A stretch of DNA of 64,000 nucleotides from Yarrowia lipolytica (GCF_001761485.1 NC_090770.1:1302001-1366000), one strand, 5' to 3'. Positions 8,003 through 18,475 are shown, counted from the stretch's first letter. Numbers and translations: made by a program. The notes: a model not told the origin generated them from the sequence alone.

Positions 8003-10555
8003 ATGTCGTACAACAAGCGAGGACGAGATGACGATGACGGGTATGACGGCGGGCGACGGCAGCGACACACGCAGACCACGCACCAGATCTTCGACCGGCT
8101 GTACTTTGACATTGTCGAGATAGGCGACCCTTCTCGAATGTCTCTGACAAATCGAGTTGCTCAGGCGGGATTCGGATTTGCGCAGGATCTGGACAACCTG
8201 GCGATCCGAAACGGAGTTCTCGAGACATTCATTGCCACGATCATGGAGCAGCCCCACAAAACACCGCTGGTTGCAGCCATTGTTCTCGTGGCCAACTCCT
8301 CCAACTCGCTGGCAGGTCAGCTGGCAGTGGAGCATCTGCACAGCAAGATTGAAGGATGGCTCAAGCAGGGCAACTATAACCACGTCAAGATAGCCGTGCG
8401 ACTTTTGGCCTGTCTCGAAGGAGCCATTGAGGAGGGACGAGGAGTGCTGGTTTTCCTGGATCGACTGTTGGATCGAGCAATTGAGCGGGACCAGGCCAAG
8501 GGTAGCGAGTCGCGTGATCCCCTGGTGGAGGAGCTGTACGCCACCATATTTCTGACTCTTCCCTACATCGGATCCACTTTGGTGTCTCTGGGCAAGTCTG
8601 TGGAGGCCTGTGATCAGCTGCTGGAGAAGGCCAACGGTCATTTCGGTATCGAAAAGTTCCTGTCGAACCCCATCGTCGAGCCCTACACCGGCGACGACAA
8701 GCCCTACGAGTGCGATCTGTTCCTGGCCAACCTCTACGAGGGAGTCAACTCCGTGGCCAAGGACGGATGGGCCGTCAAGTCGTTCATCAACGTGTTAGAA
8801 CTGATTGAGCCTGTGGTGGAGAACAAGGAGGTGACCCAGAAACACGTTTTCCCGGCAGTTTCTATTCCCGAGACTCTGGCCGAGTCCACTTCCACAGACT
8901 ACATTTACCCCAGAATCTTCTTCCGAGCCTACATGCCCATTGACGTGGAAGGCGAGGCCATGAACACGGTTCCAGACCCCAAGTCATACGACGCTGTGCT
9001 GTGGAGAGACATGCTGTCAGACACCATCCAGAATCTCGACTTTAACCGAAAAGAGTGCGCCAAGCAGCTGTTCACCCTTGATCTTTTCCTCAACAAGGGC
9101 ACCTTCACGGGACCCGGAATCTCGGTAGACAAGCTAAGTGGCAAGTTTCTGGATGCCAAGGCCGACGACAGACCCATCTCCACTCTCAAGGTGGAAGACG
9201 TGGCGTCTGAAGCCATCCTGGCAGAGCTTTTTCGGCTCGCCACGCCTCCTCTACAGCCTGCGTACTTTCATTCTCTGTTCATCGAGGCATGTATCATGGC
9301 TCCTCAGGCCATTGCCCCTGTTTTCGGCCGAGCGGTGCGGTTCCTGTTTGCCAATCTGCGGTCGTTTGACACAGAGCTAATCCACCGGTTCCTGGACTGG
9401 TTTTCGCACCATCTGTCCAACTTTGGATTCACCTGGAAGTGGCAGGAGTGGGTCGAGTACGTCGATCTGGAACCTCTGGACCCTCGGCTCGTCTTTATCA
9501 AGCAGCTCATCAAGAAGGAGCTCCGTCTGTCATTCGAGTCGCGAATCAAGGAGACTCTCCCCGACGAACTTGTGGTGTTTGTGCCTACTGACGGCGAGTT
9601 GATGCCAACCTACGAGTACATTGAGTCTGAGAACCAGTACAGAGAAGTCGCCGACCAGTTGTTGGACGTGTTCAAGGACAAGTACGACCAGGGTGTCTCC
9701 GAGACATACCTCGAGGTGATTGATTCCATCAAGGAGGCTGTCCCCGACAACAGAGAGCTCCTACTGGACATTGTCATCGGAGCCGCCATCTTTGTTGGCT
9801 CTCGATCACTGTCTCTGTCCCAGGACTGGATTAACCGTCTTGCCCAGCAGCTCCAGCACGTGATTGAGTCTGCTGAAGATGAGTCTGCTGCCGTGACAAC
9901 CGTCATGCAGTTTTACCGAAACCAGCCCCATGTAGGAACCGTTGTTCTGCACTTTTTGCTGCTTGAAAACGTCATTTCGCCTGCTGCTATTATCACCTGG
10001 CTGTTTGAGTCGCCGGGCGATGTTGTTTTCACCGAGAACCACGGCTGGGAGTGTCTGATTCGAACTCTAGATGAGGTGGCCCAGGAGGGAGAGGTGCAGG
10101 ATCACGTTGGACCCTTCAAGAGTGTTTTCGAGTACCTGGCCGTCAAGGACTCCGACTCGGAGCAGCTCGGATGGTGGAAGCGACAGGTCACCAAGTCGCT
10201 CATTCGAAAGTACGTTGATTACATTAAGAACGAGCAGATTCTCGAAGTGGTTCCCACCAATGTCAAGGACATTGTCGGCCAGTATCTTGCTGTTCGACCC
10301 ATTGTGCCCCGGAAGAAGGTGATCATCGCCGAGCCCAAGGTTGAAGAGGATCAGCCCATGGCTGACGCTGCTGCCAAGGGTGTCACCGAGGCCACCTCGG
10401 CTGTCGAATCAAAGGAGACCAAGGAGGCTGAAACCGCTGCCGAGCCCAAGGAGGCTGAGGTCGCAGAGTCCAAGGAGGCTGAATCCGCTGCCGAGCCCAA
10501 GGATGCTGAACCCGCTGCCGAGTCCAACGACAAGGACGAGACAATGCAGGAATAA
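8003..10555 (+). CDS. CBC1: Nuclear cap-binding complex large subunit, CBP80
   Basis: This is the large subunit of the nuclear cap-binding complex, which with CBP20 holds the m7G cap of Pol II transcripts and links to splicing, export and decay. The 850-residue length matches yeast Sto1/Cbc1 (about 861). It begins with the usual charged N-terminus (YNKRGRDDDDGYDGGRRQR), followed by a MIF4G-type helical repeat domain to about residue 240 (PHKTPLVAAIVLVANSSNS) and the two further helical domains, with typical family stretches such as FLDWFSHHLSNFGFTWKWQEW near 465-485. The last 80 residues are a low-complexity Glu/Lys/Ala tail of AESKEAE-type repeats, probably disordered. The ATG follows an ACCATC context and no upstream in-frame Met is likely. 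Confidence 0.95.
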   Translation: MSYNKRGRDDDDGYDGGRRQRHTQTTHQIFDRLYFDIVEIGDPSRMSLTNRVAQAGFGFAQDLDNLAIRNGVLETFIATIMEQPHKTPLVAAIVLVANSSNSLAGQLAVEHLHSKIEGWLKQGNYNHVKIAVRLLACLEGAIEEGRGVLVFLDRLLDRAIERDQAKGSESRDPLVEELYATIFLTLPYIGSTLVSLGKSVEACDQLLEKANGHFGIEKFLSNPIVEPYTGDDKPYECDLFLANLYEGVNSVAKDGWAVKSFINVLELIEPVVENKEVTQKHVFPAVSIPETLAESTSTDYIYPRIFFRAYMPIDVEGEAMNTVPDPKSYDAVLWRDMLSDTIQNLDFNRKECAKQLFTLDLFLNKGTFTGPGISVDKLSGKFLDAKADDRPISTLKVEDVASEAILAELFRLATPPLQPAYFHSLFIEACIMAPQAIAPVFGRAVRFLFANLRSFDTELIHRFLDWFSHHLSNFGFTWKWQEWVEYVDLEPLDPRLVFIKQLIKKELRLSFESRIKETLPDELVVFVPTDGELMPTYEYIESENQYREVADQLLDVFKDKYDQGVSETYLEVIDSIKEAVPDNRELLLDIVIGAAIFVGSRSLSLSQDWINRLAQQLQHVIESAEDESAAVTTVMQFYRNQPHVGTVVLHFLLLENVISPAAIITWLFESPGDVVFTENHGWECLIRTLDEVAQEGEVQDHVGPFKSVFEYLAVKDSDSEQLGWWKRQVTKSLIRKYVDYIKNEQILEVVPTNVKDIVGQYLAVRPIVPRKKVIIAEPKVEEDQPMADAAAKGVTEATSAVESKETKEAETAAEPKEAEVAESKEAESAAEPKDAEPAAESNDKDETMQE

Positions 10556-10720
10556 AACATAGGTATGTAATTGTAAATGAAATGGATTGGATGGGTTTCT
10601 GTGAGTTTTTGTAGTGCTCGTAGGACATCGTATTCAGAACCAAAAAGTACATACCCTGCTCAATGACACAACTGAAAAGTACTCGACCGGAGCAAAAAAG
10701 TCACATGAAGAACACGTGGA
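10556..10720. other. Short 3' flank of CBP80
   Basis: This stretch is the 3' untranslated region of CBP80 and the terminator side of tRNA-Ala; the A-run at 10694-10699 is the T-run terminator of that minus-strand gene. Confidence 0.5.
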
Positions 10721-10794
10721 TGGACGACACCGGAATCGAACCGGGGACCTCGCGCATGCTAAGCGCATGTGATAACCAACTACACCAGACGCCC
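10721..10794 (-). tRNA. tRNA-Ala (AGC)
   Basis: On the minus strand the sequence folds as a tRNA. The acceptor is GGGCGTC/GTCGTCC, the D arm carries the A box GTGTAGTTGG, the anticodon stem is TGCGC/GCGCG with loop TTAGCAT (anticodon AGC), and the T loop is TTCGATT. There is no intron and a T6 terminator follows 21 bases downstream. Two oddities: a T-T opposition in the acceptor stem and a C-T opposition at the base of the T stem. The gene may still work, but it is less perfect than the other tRNA genes here. Confidence 0.85.
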
Positions 10795-11979
10795 CTTGTG
10801 TTTTCTGTGAGCCCACCTAATGTGTGTCAAAACAAATGTTGCCAAGAAACTCCCCAAAAGTGACCCAAAAACGACCATAATTTGCACCGTTAGATACTGG
10901 TGGATTTAAAAACATCCTAATAATTGCTATTTTGTCATTATGTTCATTTCTGGGGCGTGATGGGAGAAAACTGCCATTTTAGACCAAGGTGGAGTGCATA
11001 ATACATGCATAATCGACGCACATAAAACGGGTTTTTGATAAACTCTAAATTTGGCGTCTTAGTTCCACATCTCCACATGTCACACAACGGGGATGATCAG
11101 ACGGCGAAGATACGTATGTTTTCTGCTCAAAAAACTTCAGCGGTAAAAAATACTGTTCCATGATGTTCCACGACATTCCACGATGTTCCACGACATTCCA
11201 CGATGTTCCACGACATTCCACGATGTTCCACGACATTCCACGATGTTCCACGACATTCCACGATGTTCAGCAACTTCCACGACACGCGATACTCAACGAC
11301 ATCCAACCACTTACACACGTCCACACTTCTATGAGCGTTGCCATTTGTCAATGAGCGCAGATATTTGTCGATAATATCTTTTGTGAGTTCTCGGACGTGT
11401 ATCTGGTTGCCAGACTATCCACACGTTGGTGGTTCAATTGATGTTTCCTTTGATCACTAGATGTCAATTTACATTGTGACTATCATTGGTGATTCATACT
11501 CGCGTTCTTTTGTTGGAATAATGCTGAAATGATATTTGAGAGTTTCTCCCTGAAGATTAAGAACAATTAAAGAAGAGAACGGACCAGAATGGCAAGCAAC
11601 TCATCGAAGAATAAGGGCAATTGGAAGGACAATATCGGATCCGATAGCCAGTCTGGAGTACATATTGTCAGGCTGGACAGGCAACTGGAAGACTGGGGAG
11701 AGAGGGGAAGTCCGCCAACGCTGATTGAACAGTATCCAGATCCCTTGCCTATCTGAGATTCGTTCAATCCAGATCCAGTCTGTGGAACATTGCGCAACTG
11801 TGCTAGTTTTTTTTTATCCGATCAGTGGAGTTAGGTCAGGAATGAGACACCGTTCTAGGTGACGATGGATCCTGTGACTGAGGTTGCCCCGCTTACAATA
11901 TCAGTGGCTGCAGTAATATAAACAGCCACGGTTCTGAGAGGGGGAAAGTGCAGAGACAGCGTAGACGGGATACGGTCTT
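10795..11979. other. Gene-free stretch with one minisatellite
   Basis: No supported gene. The only clear structure is a 20-bp tandem repeat at 11161-11270, described separately. The remainder is AT-rich unique sequence. Confidence 0.6.
11161..11270. repeat. 20-bp minisatellite, about 5.5 copies
   Basis: The unit CGATGTTCCACGACATTCCA is repeated almost perfectly. Each unit holds two half-repeats of 10 bp (ATGTTCCACG / ACATTCCACG), so the array is a nested 10/20-bp repeat. Near-identity of copies suggests recent expansion. Confidence 0.9.
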
Positions 11980-12620
11980 TCGTGACTGGAAACACTCTCA
12001 TCCTCAAGCCCTCCGAGCAAGCCAAGAAGCTCACCATCAAAAGTGACTTTGAAACTGACGCCGATCTGGCACATGTCATCTCCCCGCAGCCAAGGCCCGA
12101 TTCCAGTCTCTGATCAGTCTGCCATCAACGAGAGAGCCACCATTCTACCCTACTACCGAGGATAGCACTCCGGCAAGTACCCCAAAAGTAATGTCATTGG
12201 CCCCACAATCATCACTGGTATCAAGCCCAGCACAAAGTGCTACGACCAATTGATTTTCGTCTCCGTTTTTGTTGTCGTCGATACCACCGATCTTGACGAT
12301 GCCATTGATGTCATCAACCGAAAAGTACAGCAACGGTGCTACCATCTTCCACCCGAGCCGGTGCGGCAGGCAACAAGTTCCAGAGACAGATACAGGCCTT
12401 CCAAATTGGTACCAACGTCGCCATCCCTGTGCCTCTCGCCATACTCTCCTTCACCGGAAACAAGGGCCCCACATAAGTTCTACGGCAAGACTGGTATCAT
12501 TTTCCTGACCCAGAACAAGACCTGGACTACCCAGTGGTTACCACCAAGTGGCGAAACAAAGATGTCACCTTCCAGAAGATTGATGTCACCGAATGTGCAA
12601 TGTTGCTGGTGACTCCATTA
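11980..12620 (+). pseudogene. Relic of methylmalonate-semialdehyde dehydrogenase
   Basis: Several blocks of the mitochondrial CoA-acylating aldehyde dehydrogenase (ALDH6/mmsA) family appear in order on the plus strand in different frames. VTGNTLILKPSEQ starts at 11982. It runs directly into AKKLTIKSDFETDADL and VISPQ, so a segment of roughly 150 residues carrying the catalytic Cys is missing. NVIGPTIITGIKPSTKCYD then lies near 12190-12250, DTTDLDDAIDVINRK near 12280-12325, and IQAFQIGTNVAIPVPLAIL, SFTGNKGP and KFYGKTGIIFLTQNKTW up to about 12530. Stops and frame changes separate them. It must descend from a duplicate of the host gene, with the internal deletion and at least four frame breaks making it non-functional. 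Confidence 0.85.
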
Positions 12621-13498
12621 ACGATGGCCTACAGTTGAACATGTCGAGAGTAGATGGACTGACTGTGAAAAGTACTTGTACAGTACACGTACGAATGTGA
12701 TTGAAATACAGGAAGCAAGTGCGCTTACTTGTAGCTACAACGCCACACCAGCCAGGCAATGAGAAGGTGAGAAGACATGACAGAGTACGACACTGTAGTT
12801 TGTTACTTGTGCCGTTAACATGAGTGTGGAACAAATCAAGTGATCTTATTGTTGCTAGGGTCCATTCGTCACGGCGTAAGTGGTTAATTGTGGTGGATAC
12901 AGTACGACTGAGATGTTTTCCGGACTTGTGTTCATTTTGTTGTGAATTTTGAGTGTCTCAACAAGGGATTAGTTTACCTAATCGCTCCTCCAACAAATCA
13001 TCCACTAAATATCTTAAGTAAATGGGGGTTGAAAAACCAGTCTCTTGAGAGAAGTCTTTTAGACCGTTGGATTTTGGACTATTGGATGAAGAGTATCTCA
13101 ACCCCTCACCCCGGTGTAGATCATCTTGTCAGTGTCTGAATAGACCGGTTAGTTGATCTGGTGGTAGGTATCTGCGATGATACAAGAGTTGTTTTGGGGG
13201 CATCTTTTTTTTTTTTTTTTGCATAATACATTCATTTAATTATAACTTTGCCGTGAAAAGAATAACCTTTTGAAATGAATGGTACGCTTACACGAATATG
13301 CATCATTGTAAGCTACATAGATGACGATACTACAACAATTATTTTGGTACTATATAATACTTGGTAAATATAAACACTTTTTGTTGTATAATACACCTTC
13401 TGGTGAATATTTTGTATTTTTCTTCTTTTTTTAAAAAAAACATTTCCCAGACCAAAATTCCTCTTTTGCTCTGGGATCCTCCCTCATATACTGTAACG
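12621..13498. other. Gene-free stretch
   Basis: No gene is seen. A T16 tract at 13205-13220 followed by GCATAATACATTCATTTAAT matches a similar block at 15921-15950, which suggests both are remnants of one repeat family. Confidence 0.5.
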
Positions 13499-14601
13499 AT
13501 GAGTTCCTCGTTACCACCCACCTATTTCGTACTTGTACTGGACTACAGTAGCAGCTACCCTTCTATACTTGCACACTTGCACCTCATGGGTTACTCATTA
13601 ACAACCCCGACGCCCATCGTGTTCACCGACTTGATTCCTTGTGTGAGATTCCCTCAACAAGTGCTCAAGAAAGCCTCGTCCATCTCGACCCTCAGTCTCG
13701 ACTTTGAACCGCTGTTCGAAGACGGCTGTTTGAAGACGGTCGACTGCTCGTTAGAGATGAAGAAAGTTCCTATCCGGCGACGGAGAGTGTCATGCCGCGC
13801 TTGACTCTCACAAGAAACAACTTTCTCAACGCCTCGTTCCCGTGGAGAGAACCCAGTAGTGTGTTTGAGGTGAAACAGGAACGCGACCATCTGAGCAACC
13901 TGCTGGCGCTGGGGAAGGGCTGCAGAGCCTACGAAGGACACCGAAAGCGGTTTTACGTCTGCCACGACCGGCTTGGACGCTGCATTCTGGTCCACAACAA
14001 AAACCTGTACTCTGCGTTCGAGTCCAATCTCCACAACCAGCAGATTGTGCATGTGGCGATTCTGCCGAGCACCGCCGTGATCCATGTGTCGTCGGAAGAG
14101 GGCGTCATTGAAGCACTGATTGTGGACCTGACCAAAAACGGCTAGTCAAAATCCTCTCCTTCATCTACTTCAACCCGGCCACCTGCGGAGTGTTCCAGTA
14201 TGGAGAAGTACATACTGTGGCTTTCGTTTGGAGGATTGTCGATTCGGGTGGCAGTCGACTGGAACGCCAACCTCGAATGTCTCCATGGCAACATGATCCT
14301 AGGCAAGTGTTCCTGGTCCGTCGGCCCATCTTTGGGAGTCTTTCCCATGCAAGGTCCGGGAGCCTGTGTCAAGATGTAGGATGTACTTAGACCGGACCCG
14401 TGTCTTTGATCTCGAGACGGAAAAGATGATCGTCTACAGGAGAGAAGCTCATGAGCAGCACCTTCTGAGAGGTACTCGCCACGGTCAATTCGGTTTCGGG
14501 TCTTAGATGGGTCTGTTTCGCAGACATTTCAGCAACTGTGGTTGCAGAACTTCAAGACGGGAAAGACCCCGGATCAGTGGTTGTTGGAGGCAGCTTCGTA
14601 A
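13499..14601 (+). pseudogene. Decayed protein-coding gene, family unknown
   Basis: Protein-like sequence runs along the plus strand but changes frame several times. It begins at ATG 13499 (MSSSLPPTYFVLVLDY) and continues to a stop at 13804. From 13792 another frame reads through WREPSSVFEVKQERDHLSNL and FYVCHDRLGRCILVHNKNLY to a stop at 14145. Fragments follow: GVFQYGEVHTVAFVWRIVD, VFDLETEKMIVYRREAHEQ and finally QTFQQLWLQNFKTGKTPDQW ending at TAA 14599-14601. The composition is typical of a folded protein, not of random DNA. I do not recognise the family. At least three frame breaks plus an in-frame stop make it non-coding now; one or two of these could be sequencing errors. Confidence 0.5.
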
Positions 14602-14744
14602 CCAGGTTGTCATGTCCTCTCAAACTCAGACCACTAGGAACTATCCGTATTGACAAATGAAAGCGGTGTTTCCCTATACGACAGTGTGCATCTTAAAACA
14701 ATCCCAGAACAAACAATCCCGGAACAAACGACAGCAGCACACGA

Positions 14745-14835
14745 GCGTACAACACCAACTACGCTCTCTGGTGCTTTACTATGGCTCTTAGCCCTGACTA
14801 ACCTGATGGGGAGCCGTAGTTTACATGCTACGATC
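14745..14835 (-). pseudogene. 5S rRNA relic
   Basis: On the minus strand, AGCCATAGTAAAGCACCAGA and the following GAGC differ at one base from the matching part of the intact 5S gene at 47588-47707. It is preceded by CTACGGCTCCCC, which corresponds to ATACGGCTTCCC there, with an extra 18 or so bases between the two blocks. Downstream, GTAGTTGGTGTTGTA resembles the CAGTTAGTATTGTAG segment. The ends of a 5S gene are not recognisable. It lies about 200 bp downstream of tRNA-Arg on the same strand but behind that gene's T-run, so it is not now a fusion. Confidence 0.7.
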
Positions 14836-15036
14836 AGGTCTAGCGATAGCACCAGTGAATGCGACTCCATCGGAAGACACAGGAGCGCTAGTCACCTCGA
14901 GTAAGATCTAACTGGCGAGGTTGGTAAGAGACTGAGTGCCAGTACAGGTATGTACAAACTGCACAGAACCTGTGGACACGAATGACATTGCCTCGTAAAG
15001 CACAGAGGACAAAAAAGTAGTGCATCAAGCAGCTGT

Positions 15037-15125
15037 AGAGGACGACAGGACTCGAACCCGCAGCCTTTGGAGGACGTCGTTCACAAGAACCGAAATCCAA
15101 TGCGCTACCATTACGCCACGTCCTC
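15037..15125 (-). tRNA. tRNA-Arg (TCG) with intron
   Basis: The minus strand gives a perfect seven-pair acceptor (GAGGACG/CGTCCTC), the A box TGGCGTAATGG, anticodon stem TTGGA/TCCAA and T loop TTCGAGT. The anticodon TCG is followed one base later by an intron of about 17 nt (TTCTTGTGAACGACGTC) at the canonical 37/38 position. A T6 terminator lies 20 bases downstream (15011-15016 on the plus strand). It would read CGA, which is the arginine codon most used by the protein genes in this window. Confidence 0.92.
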
Positions 15126-16498
15126 AACTTGTTGTCGTCGGAGAAGAAGATAGCAGATGGGTTCTGAGTTTCGATCCTTTGAATCATTAGAATAAAAAAA
15201 TTTTCTTTTAAAAAAAATCCTTATCTTGCATCCAGGACGCATGAACGCTGGAACCATATCGCTTGGAGTTGTGTCATGAGAAGACCAGGCTGTGAATCAA
15301 CCGTCGTGTGACAGGAGTATCGTTAATGTTACCAGGATACCAGCAATTTCTCGAGCAAATGTCGTCGCACAAGATGAGTCTAGTGATGCCAAAAGCAAGC
15401 ACCCCTACCAAACATGACATATGTGCATCTCAGAAACAACGGCATCATCGTCTTACTCAGCACCCAAACACAACAGACACAGGTGCAGTTTGGGTCATCT
15501 TTCAGAAGTGCTCTTAATACCGGTATTATATCATCTGATATTGAGTACTCTGGTGGAGGTTACCAGTATCAGGGTAATTAGCACTGATATGGCGTCAGCA
15601 CCTGGTTCACAGTTGACTCCATTTCTTGAATCCATTTCGTCTGATGATCTACAGGTGCTGAGGCCATGCCAGTTGAAGTACTGTAGCTCCATTGTCACCA
15701 GTCCAACAGCAAGCAAGCGAGACTGGGCAATGGCAGTGGCGAGATCACGACGGGTATAGGTGTATCGGGGTCAGCGTCAGAGTAAGCGATTGCGGCAGAC
15801 GGCTGATGGCGGCGGAAGTCTCAATTGTCTGGCCTAGCAACCTGTTATTCGTCCAATCGGCAGGTGTAAGCTGTGCCGAAGTTTCTGGAAGTGTTGATGA
15901 TATGGAGGAGAGTGTGAAGTTTTTTTCTGCGTAATACATTCATTAATTATAATTTCACTTGGGAAGAAAAGTAGTGAAAGAATATAGTTAAGTATATCAG
16001 CTAGTTACTTAGAGAAGTTAAGTAAGATACTGACACCAACTAAATTAAATTTTTATTTTTATTTTTTTTTAAAATGGACACCCAAAATTTTAATAACGAC
16101 GTTTCTTGTTCCTCTCCACCACACTATGTCAAATCGACTGCGGAGCCCTCGAGAAACTGTGCAAATCTGATCTGGATACTGTAAACGTGTCAGATTACAT
16201 ACAAAGAGACGGCGGCTTCGAAAATATCAACTACCAACCACCAATGTGCCATTTGCATCTGCTACCGTCTACATTCGGTCAGGGCGAGTCCCTTTCTGAG
16301 CTACACTACGGTTGTTGAGCTACAGTACGGCCTTGAGCAAGTGAATTTACTGAATTTGTCGAGAACACAGCCCCGATGCGACGACACAATCCTATAGACA
16401 TCTTCAAGGCCAAGACGACTCTCAATCGATCGCTGCAGCCATTGCGCTATCTGGATCAGCTACAGTATGGGAAACATACATTCATTCATTCAACAATA
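15126..16498. other. Gene-free stretch
   Basis: No convincing gene. Short frames at 15308-15517 and 16106-16318 have no recognised similarity. TTTTTTCTGCGTAATACATTCATTAATTAT at about 15921 repeats the block at 13205. A tRNA-like D-arm (TAGCGCAATGG, minus strand near 16430) does not fold into a full tRNA. Confidence 0.5.
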
Positions 16499-18475
16499 TT
16501 AATACAGATTATGAAGGGCTAAGAGGCAAGGCAAGACCATGGCGACGCCGACAGTTAGTCTGGAGCCAGCATTGGCCTGGGTGGGCTTACCACGACCAGA
16601 AGTCTGAGCAGAACGAGCTCCAGTGACACCGACTTGGTCAGGGGTAGAGGGGCTGACAAATGGACGGGGGGAGCCGGAGGAACCAGATGAGCTGCGAGAG
16701 TCGGCAGAAACTCCAGAGCCGACAGAACTACCAAGGCTAACAGAAACAGCGAAGCCAGATGTGTCCCTGGCGGATCCATCAGAGCTGGAGGCTCCCTGTG
16801 AGACGCTCAAAGTGCCGCTAGCAGTGTCATCCGATTTTGTCCCTGTGCTCGTCTTTGTGCCAATTGCATTTCTGCCACTCCCGGATGTCATGTCAAAAAT
16901 TGTGGTCACCGGGGGTGTGGTTCCGGGAACAGTTCCAGTGACAGTGGTTTCCGATACAGTCTCCTTCTCAAAAACTTCGTTGTTGGTGTTTGAGGTTGCC
17001 GTGGGCCCCGATACCGATTTTTTCAAGACAAAAGCGCTGGTACTCAGTTCATTGAACTCATCAACGGAGTTTCTGAGACTAGTTGTTGGTCTAGGAGCCA
17101 CGAGGACGGAGTCGACACCGTTGGTGGAGGATGCCATAGTGGAAGAAACATGTGAGAAAACGGTAGCCTGCTCAAAATCGACTCTGCTGGGGCTCGTGAG
17201 CATTTCTATCGCAGCGTTAATGCCAGTATTATTCCTGGTAGCGACTGGGGTGCCAGTCACATACACAAAGGGACTACCGCTGGTGTCATTGAAAGGCTTG
17301 ACTTCTTTTGTGGATTCCAAAAGGGCGGTTTTGGGGTCGACATAGATGATATCAGTCGGGGGAGTCGCAGACAACGTGACATTTGCAGCTGTTGGGACTG
17401 GGGTGCTAACTACTCCGTTCGACTTTGACAGTATCTCCGTGTCGAAAAGGGATCCTAAAAGAGAGCCGGTGGAAACTGGAGTACTACTTTCTTGCTCCAC
17501 AGCGTCTCCAGTGGTGTCACTGAGGGTTTCACCTTCTTCGGAGGGTCTGAAAAAGATGATGGAGGGGTCGACAGCAGATGAAGAAGTATCATTTGTGGCA
17601 GATACAATGAATGTGTCATTAACATGTGTCCAGGAAGGAACGCTAGTTGACGAGATGCTACCTGCCGAGGCAGAGGCAGAGGAGGTTGCATTAATGATGG
17701 TAAAGACAGGAAAACTGGTGACTTGCTCGAAAAAATCTCCGTCCGAGTTGATAAGGATCTCTGTGCCGACAATAGATCCAGAAACAGTGTTGGTGGAGAT
17801 TGGGGTGCGTGTCACTTGAGCAAACAAGTTTCCATCAGTGCCAGTGAGGATCTCCGTACCTTCACTGTATCCTGGAACAATGTTTGTAGAAACAATGCTA
17901 CCTGAGGAGTAGGTCGAAATGATAGAAGAGCTTGCGACCCTGGTTACCTGCTCATAGAAATCTCCATGTGAATTGATGAGTGTCTCAGTACCAGCAGATG
18001 TTCCTAGGACAGTGTTTGTTGAGACCATAGTGAGGGTTACCTGCTCATAGAAACTGCCATTACCATCAAGAAGGGTTTCTGTGCCAGCACTCAGACCAAG
18101 AACAACGTTTGTGGAGACGGGAACGCTGGTAACCTCCTCATAAAAATTGCCATCAGTGTTTTGAAGAGTTGCGGTCCCAGCCGTGTGGCCCGGCACTACC
18201 GTTGTTGACGCTGGCACGACATTAACCCGTACATAGAAACCGCCATCAGTGTTTCGAAGAATGGTAGTTCCAGCTCTGGGACCTGGAACCACAGTTGTTG
18301 ACGTTGGAACAACTGTGATCTGCTCATAGAAACTGCCATTACGGTTTATGAGAGTTGCTGTTCCACCAATCGAACCTGGAAGGGTGTTGGTGAAGACAGG
18401 AACATTGGTGATTTGCTCATAGAATCCGCCATCAGGATTTCGAAGGGTCGCGGTTCCAGCGGTGAGGCCTGGCAC
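16499..18475 (-). CDS. C-terminal part of GPI-anchored repeat adhesin
   Basis: This 658-residue frame is the 3' portion of a large wall protein whose 5' part is at 19271-20452. It opens with seven or more copies of a 31-residue unit of the form GTxTLxxxxGxFYEQVTxVPVSTNxVPG. The unit then decays into Ser/Thr-rich sequence (SSSAVDPSII, GTKTSTGTKSDDTASG) and ends in a hydrophobic tail (LTVGVAMVLPCLLALHNLY) preceded by small residues, the form of a GPI-attachment signal. Flocculin/adhesin-type cell-surface function is inferred from this architecture. The Met at 18475 is internal, not the true start, because the same repeats continue upstream. Confidence 0.75.
   Translation of the reverse strand: MPGLTAGTATLRNPDGGFYEQITNVPVFTNTLPGSIGGTATLINRNGSFYEQITVVPTSTTVVPGPRAGTTILRNTDGGFYVRVNVVPASTTVVPGHTAGTATLQNTDGNFYEEVTSVPVSTNVVLGLSAGTETLLDGNGSFYEQVTLTMVSTNTVLGTSAGTETLINSHGDFYEQVTRVASSSIISTYSSGSIVSTNIVPGYSEGTEILTGTDGNLFAQVTRTPISTNTVSGSIVGTEILINSDGDFFEQVTSFPVFTIINATSSASASAGSISSTSVPSWTHVNDTFIVSATNDTSSSAVDPSIIFFRPSEEGETLSDTTGDAVEQESSTPVSTGSLLGSLFDTEILSKSNGVVSTPVPTAANVTLSATPPTDIIYVDPKTALLESTKEVKPFNDTSGSPFVYVTGTPVATRNNTGINAAIEMLTSPSRVDFEQATVFSHVSSTMASSTNGVDSVLVAPRPTTSLRNSVDEFNELSTSAFVLKKSVSGPTATSNTNNEVFEKETVSETTVTGTVPGTTPPVTTIFDMTSGSGRNAIGTKTSTGTKSDDTASGTLSVSQGASSSDGSARDTSGFAVSVSLGSSVGSGVSADSRSSSGSSGSPRPFVSPSTPDQVGVTGARSAQTSGRGKPTQANAGSRLTVGVAMVLPCLLALHNLY

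Noticed and set aside
11127-11351. Frames across the 11161-11270 minisatellite encoding repeated SWNVVEHRGM-type text
   Set aside because: They follow from a stop-free tandem repeat, not from a gene.
16375-16465. tRNA-like sequence on the minus strand
   Set aside because: An A-box-like TAGCGCAATGG is present, but there is no B box, acceptor pairing or coherent anticodon arm.
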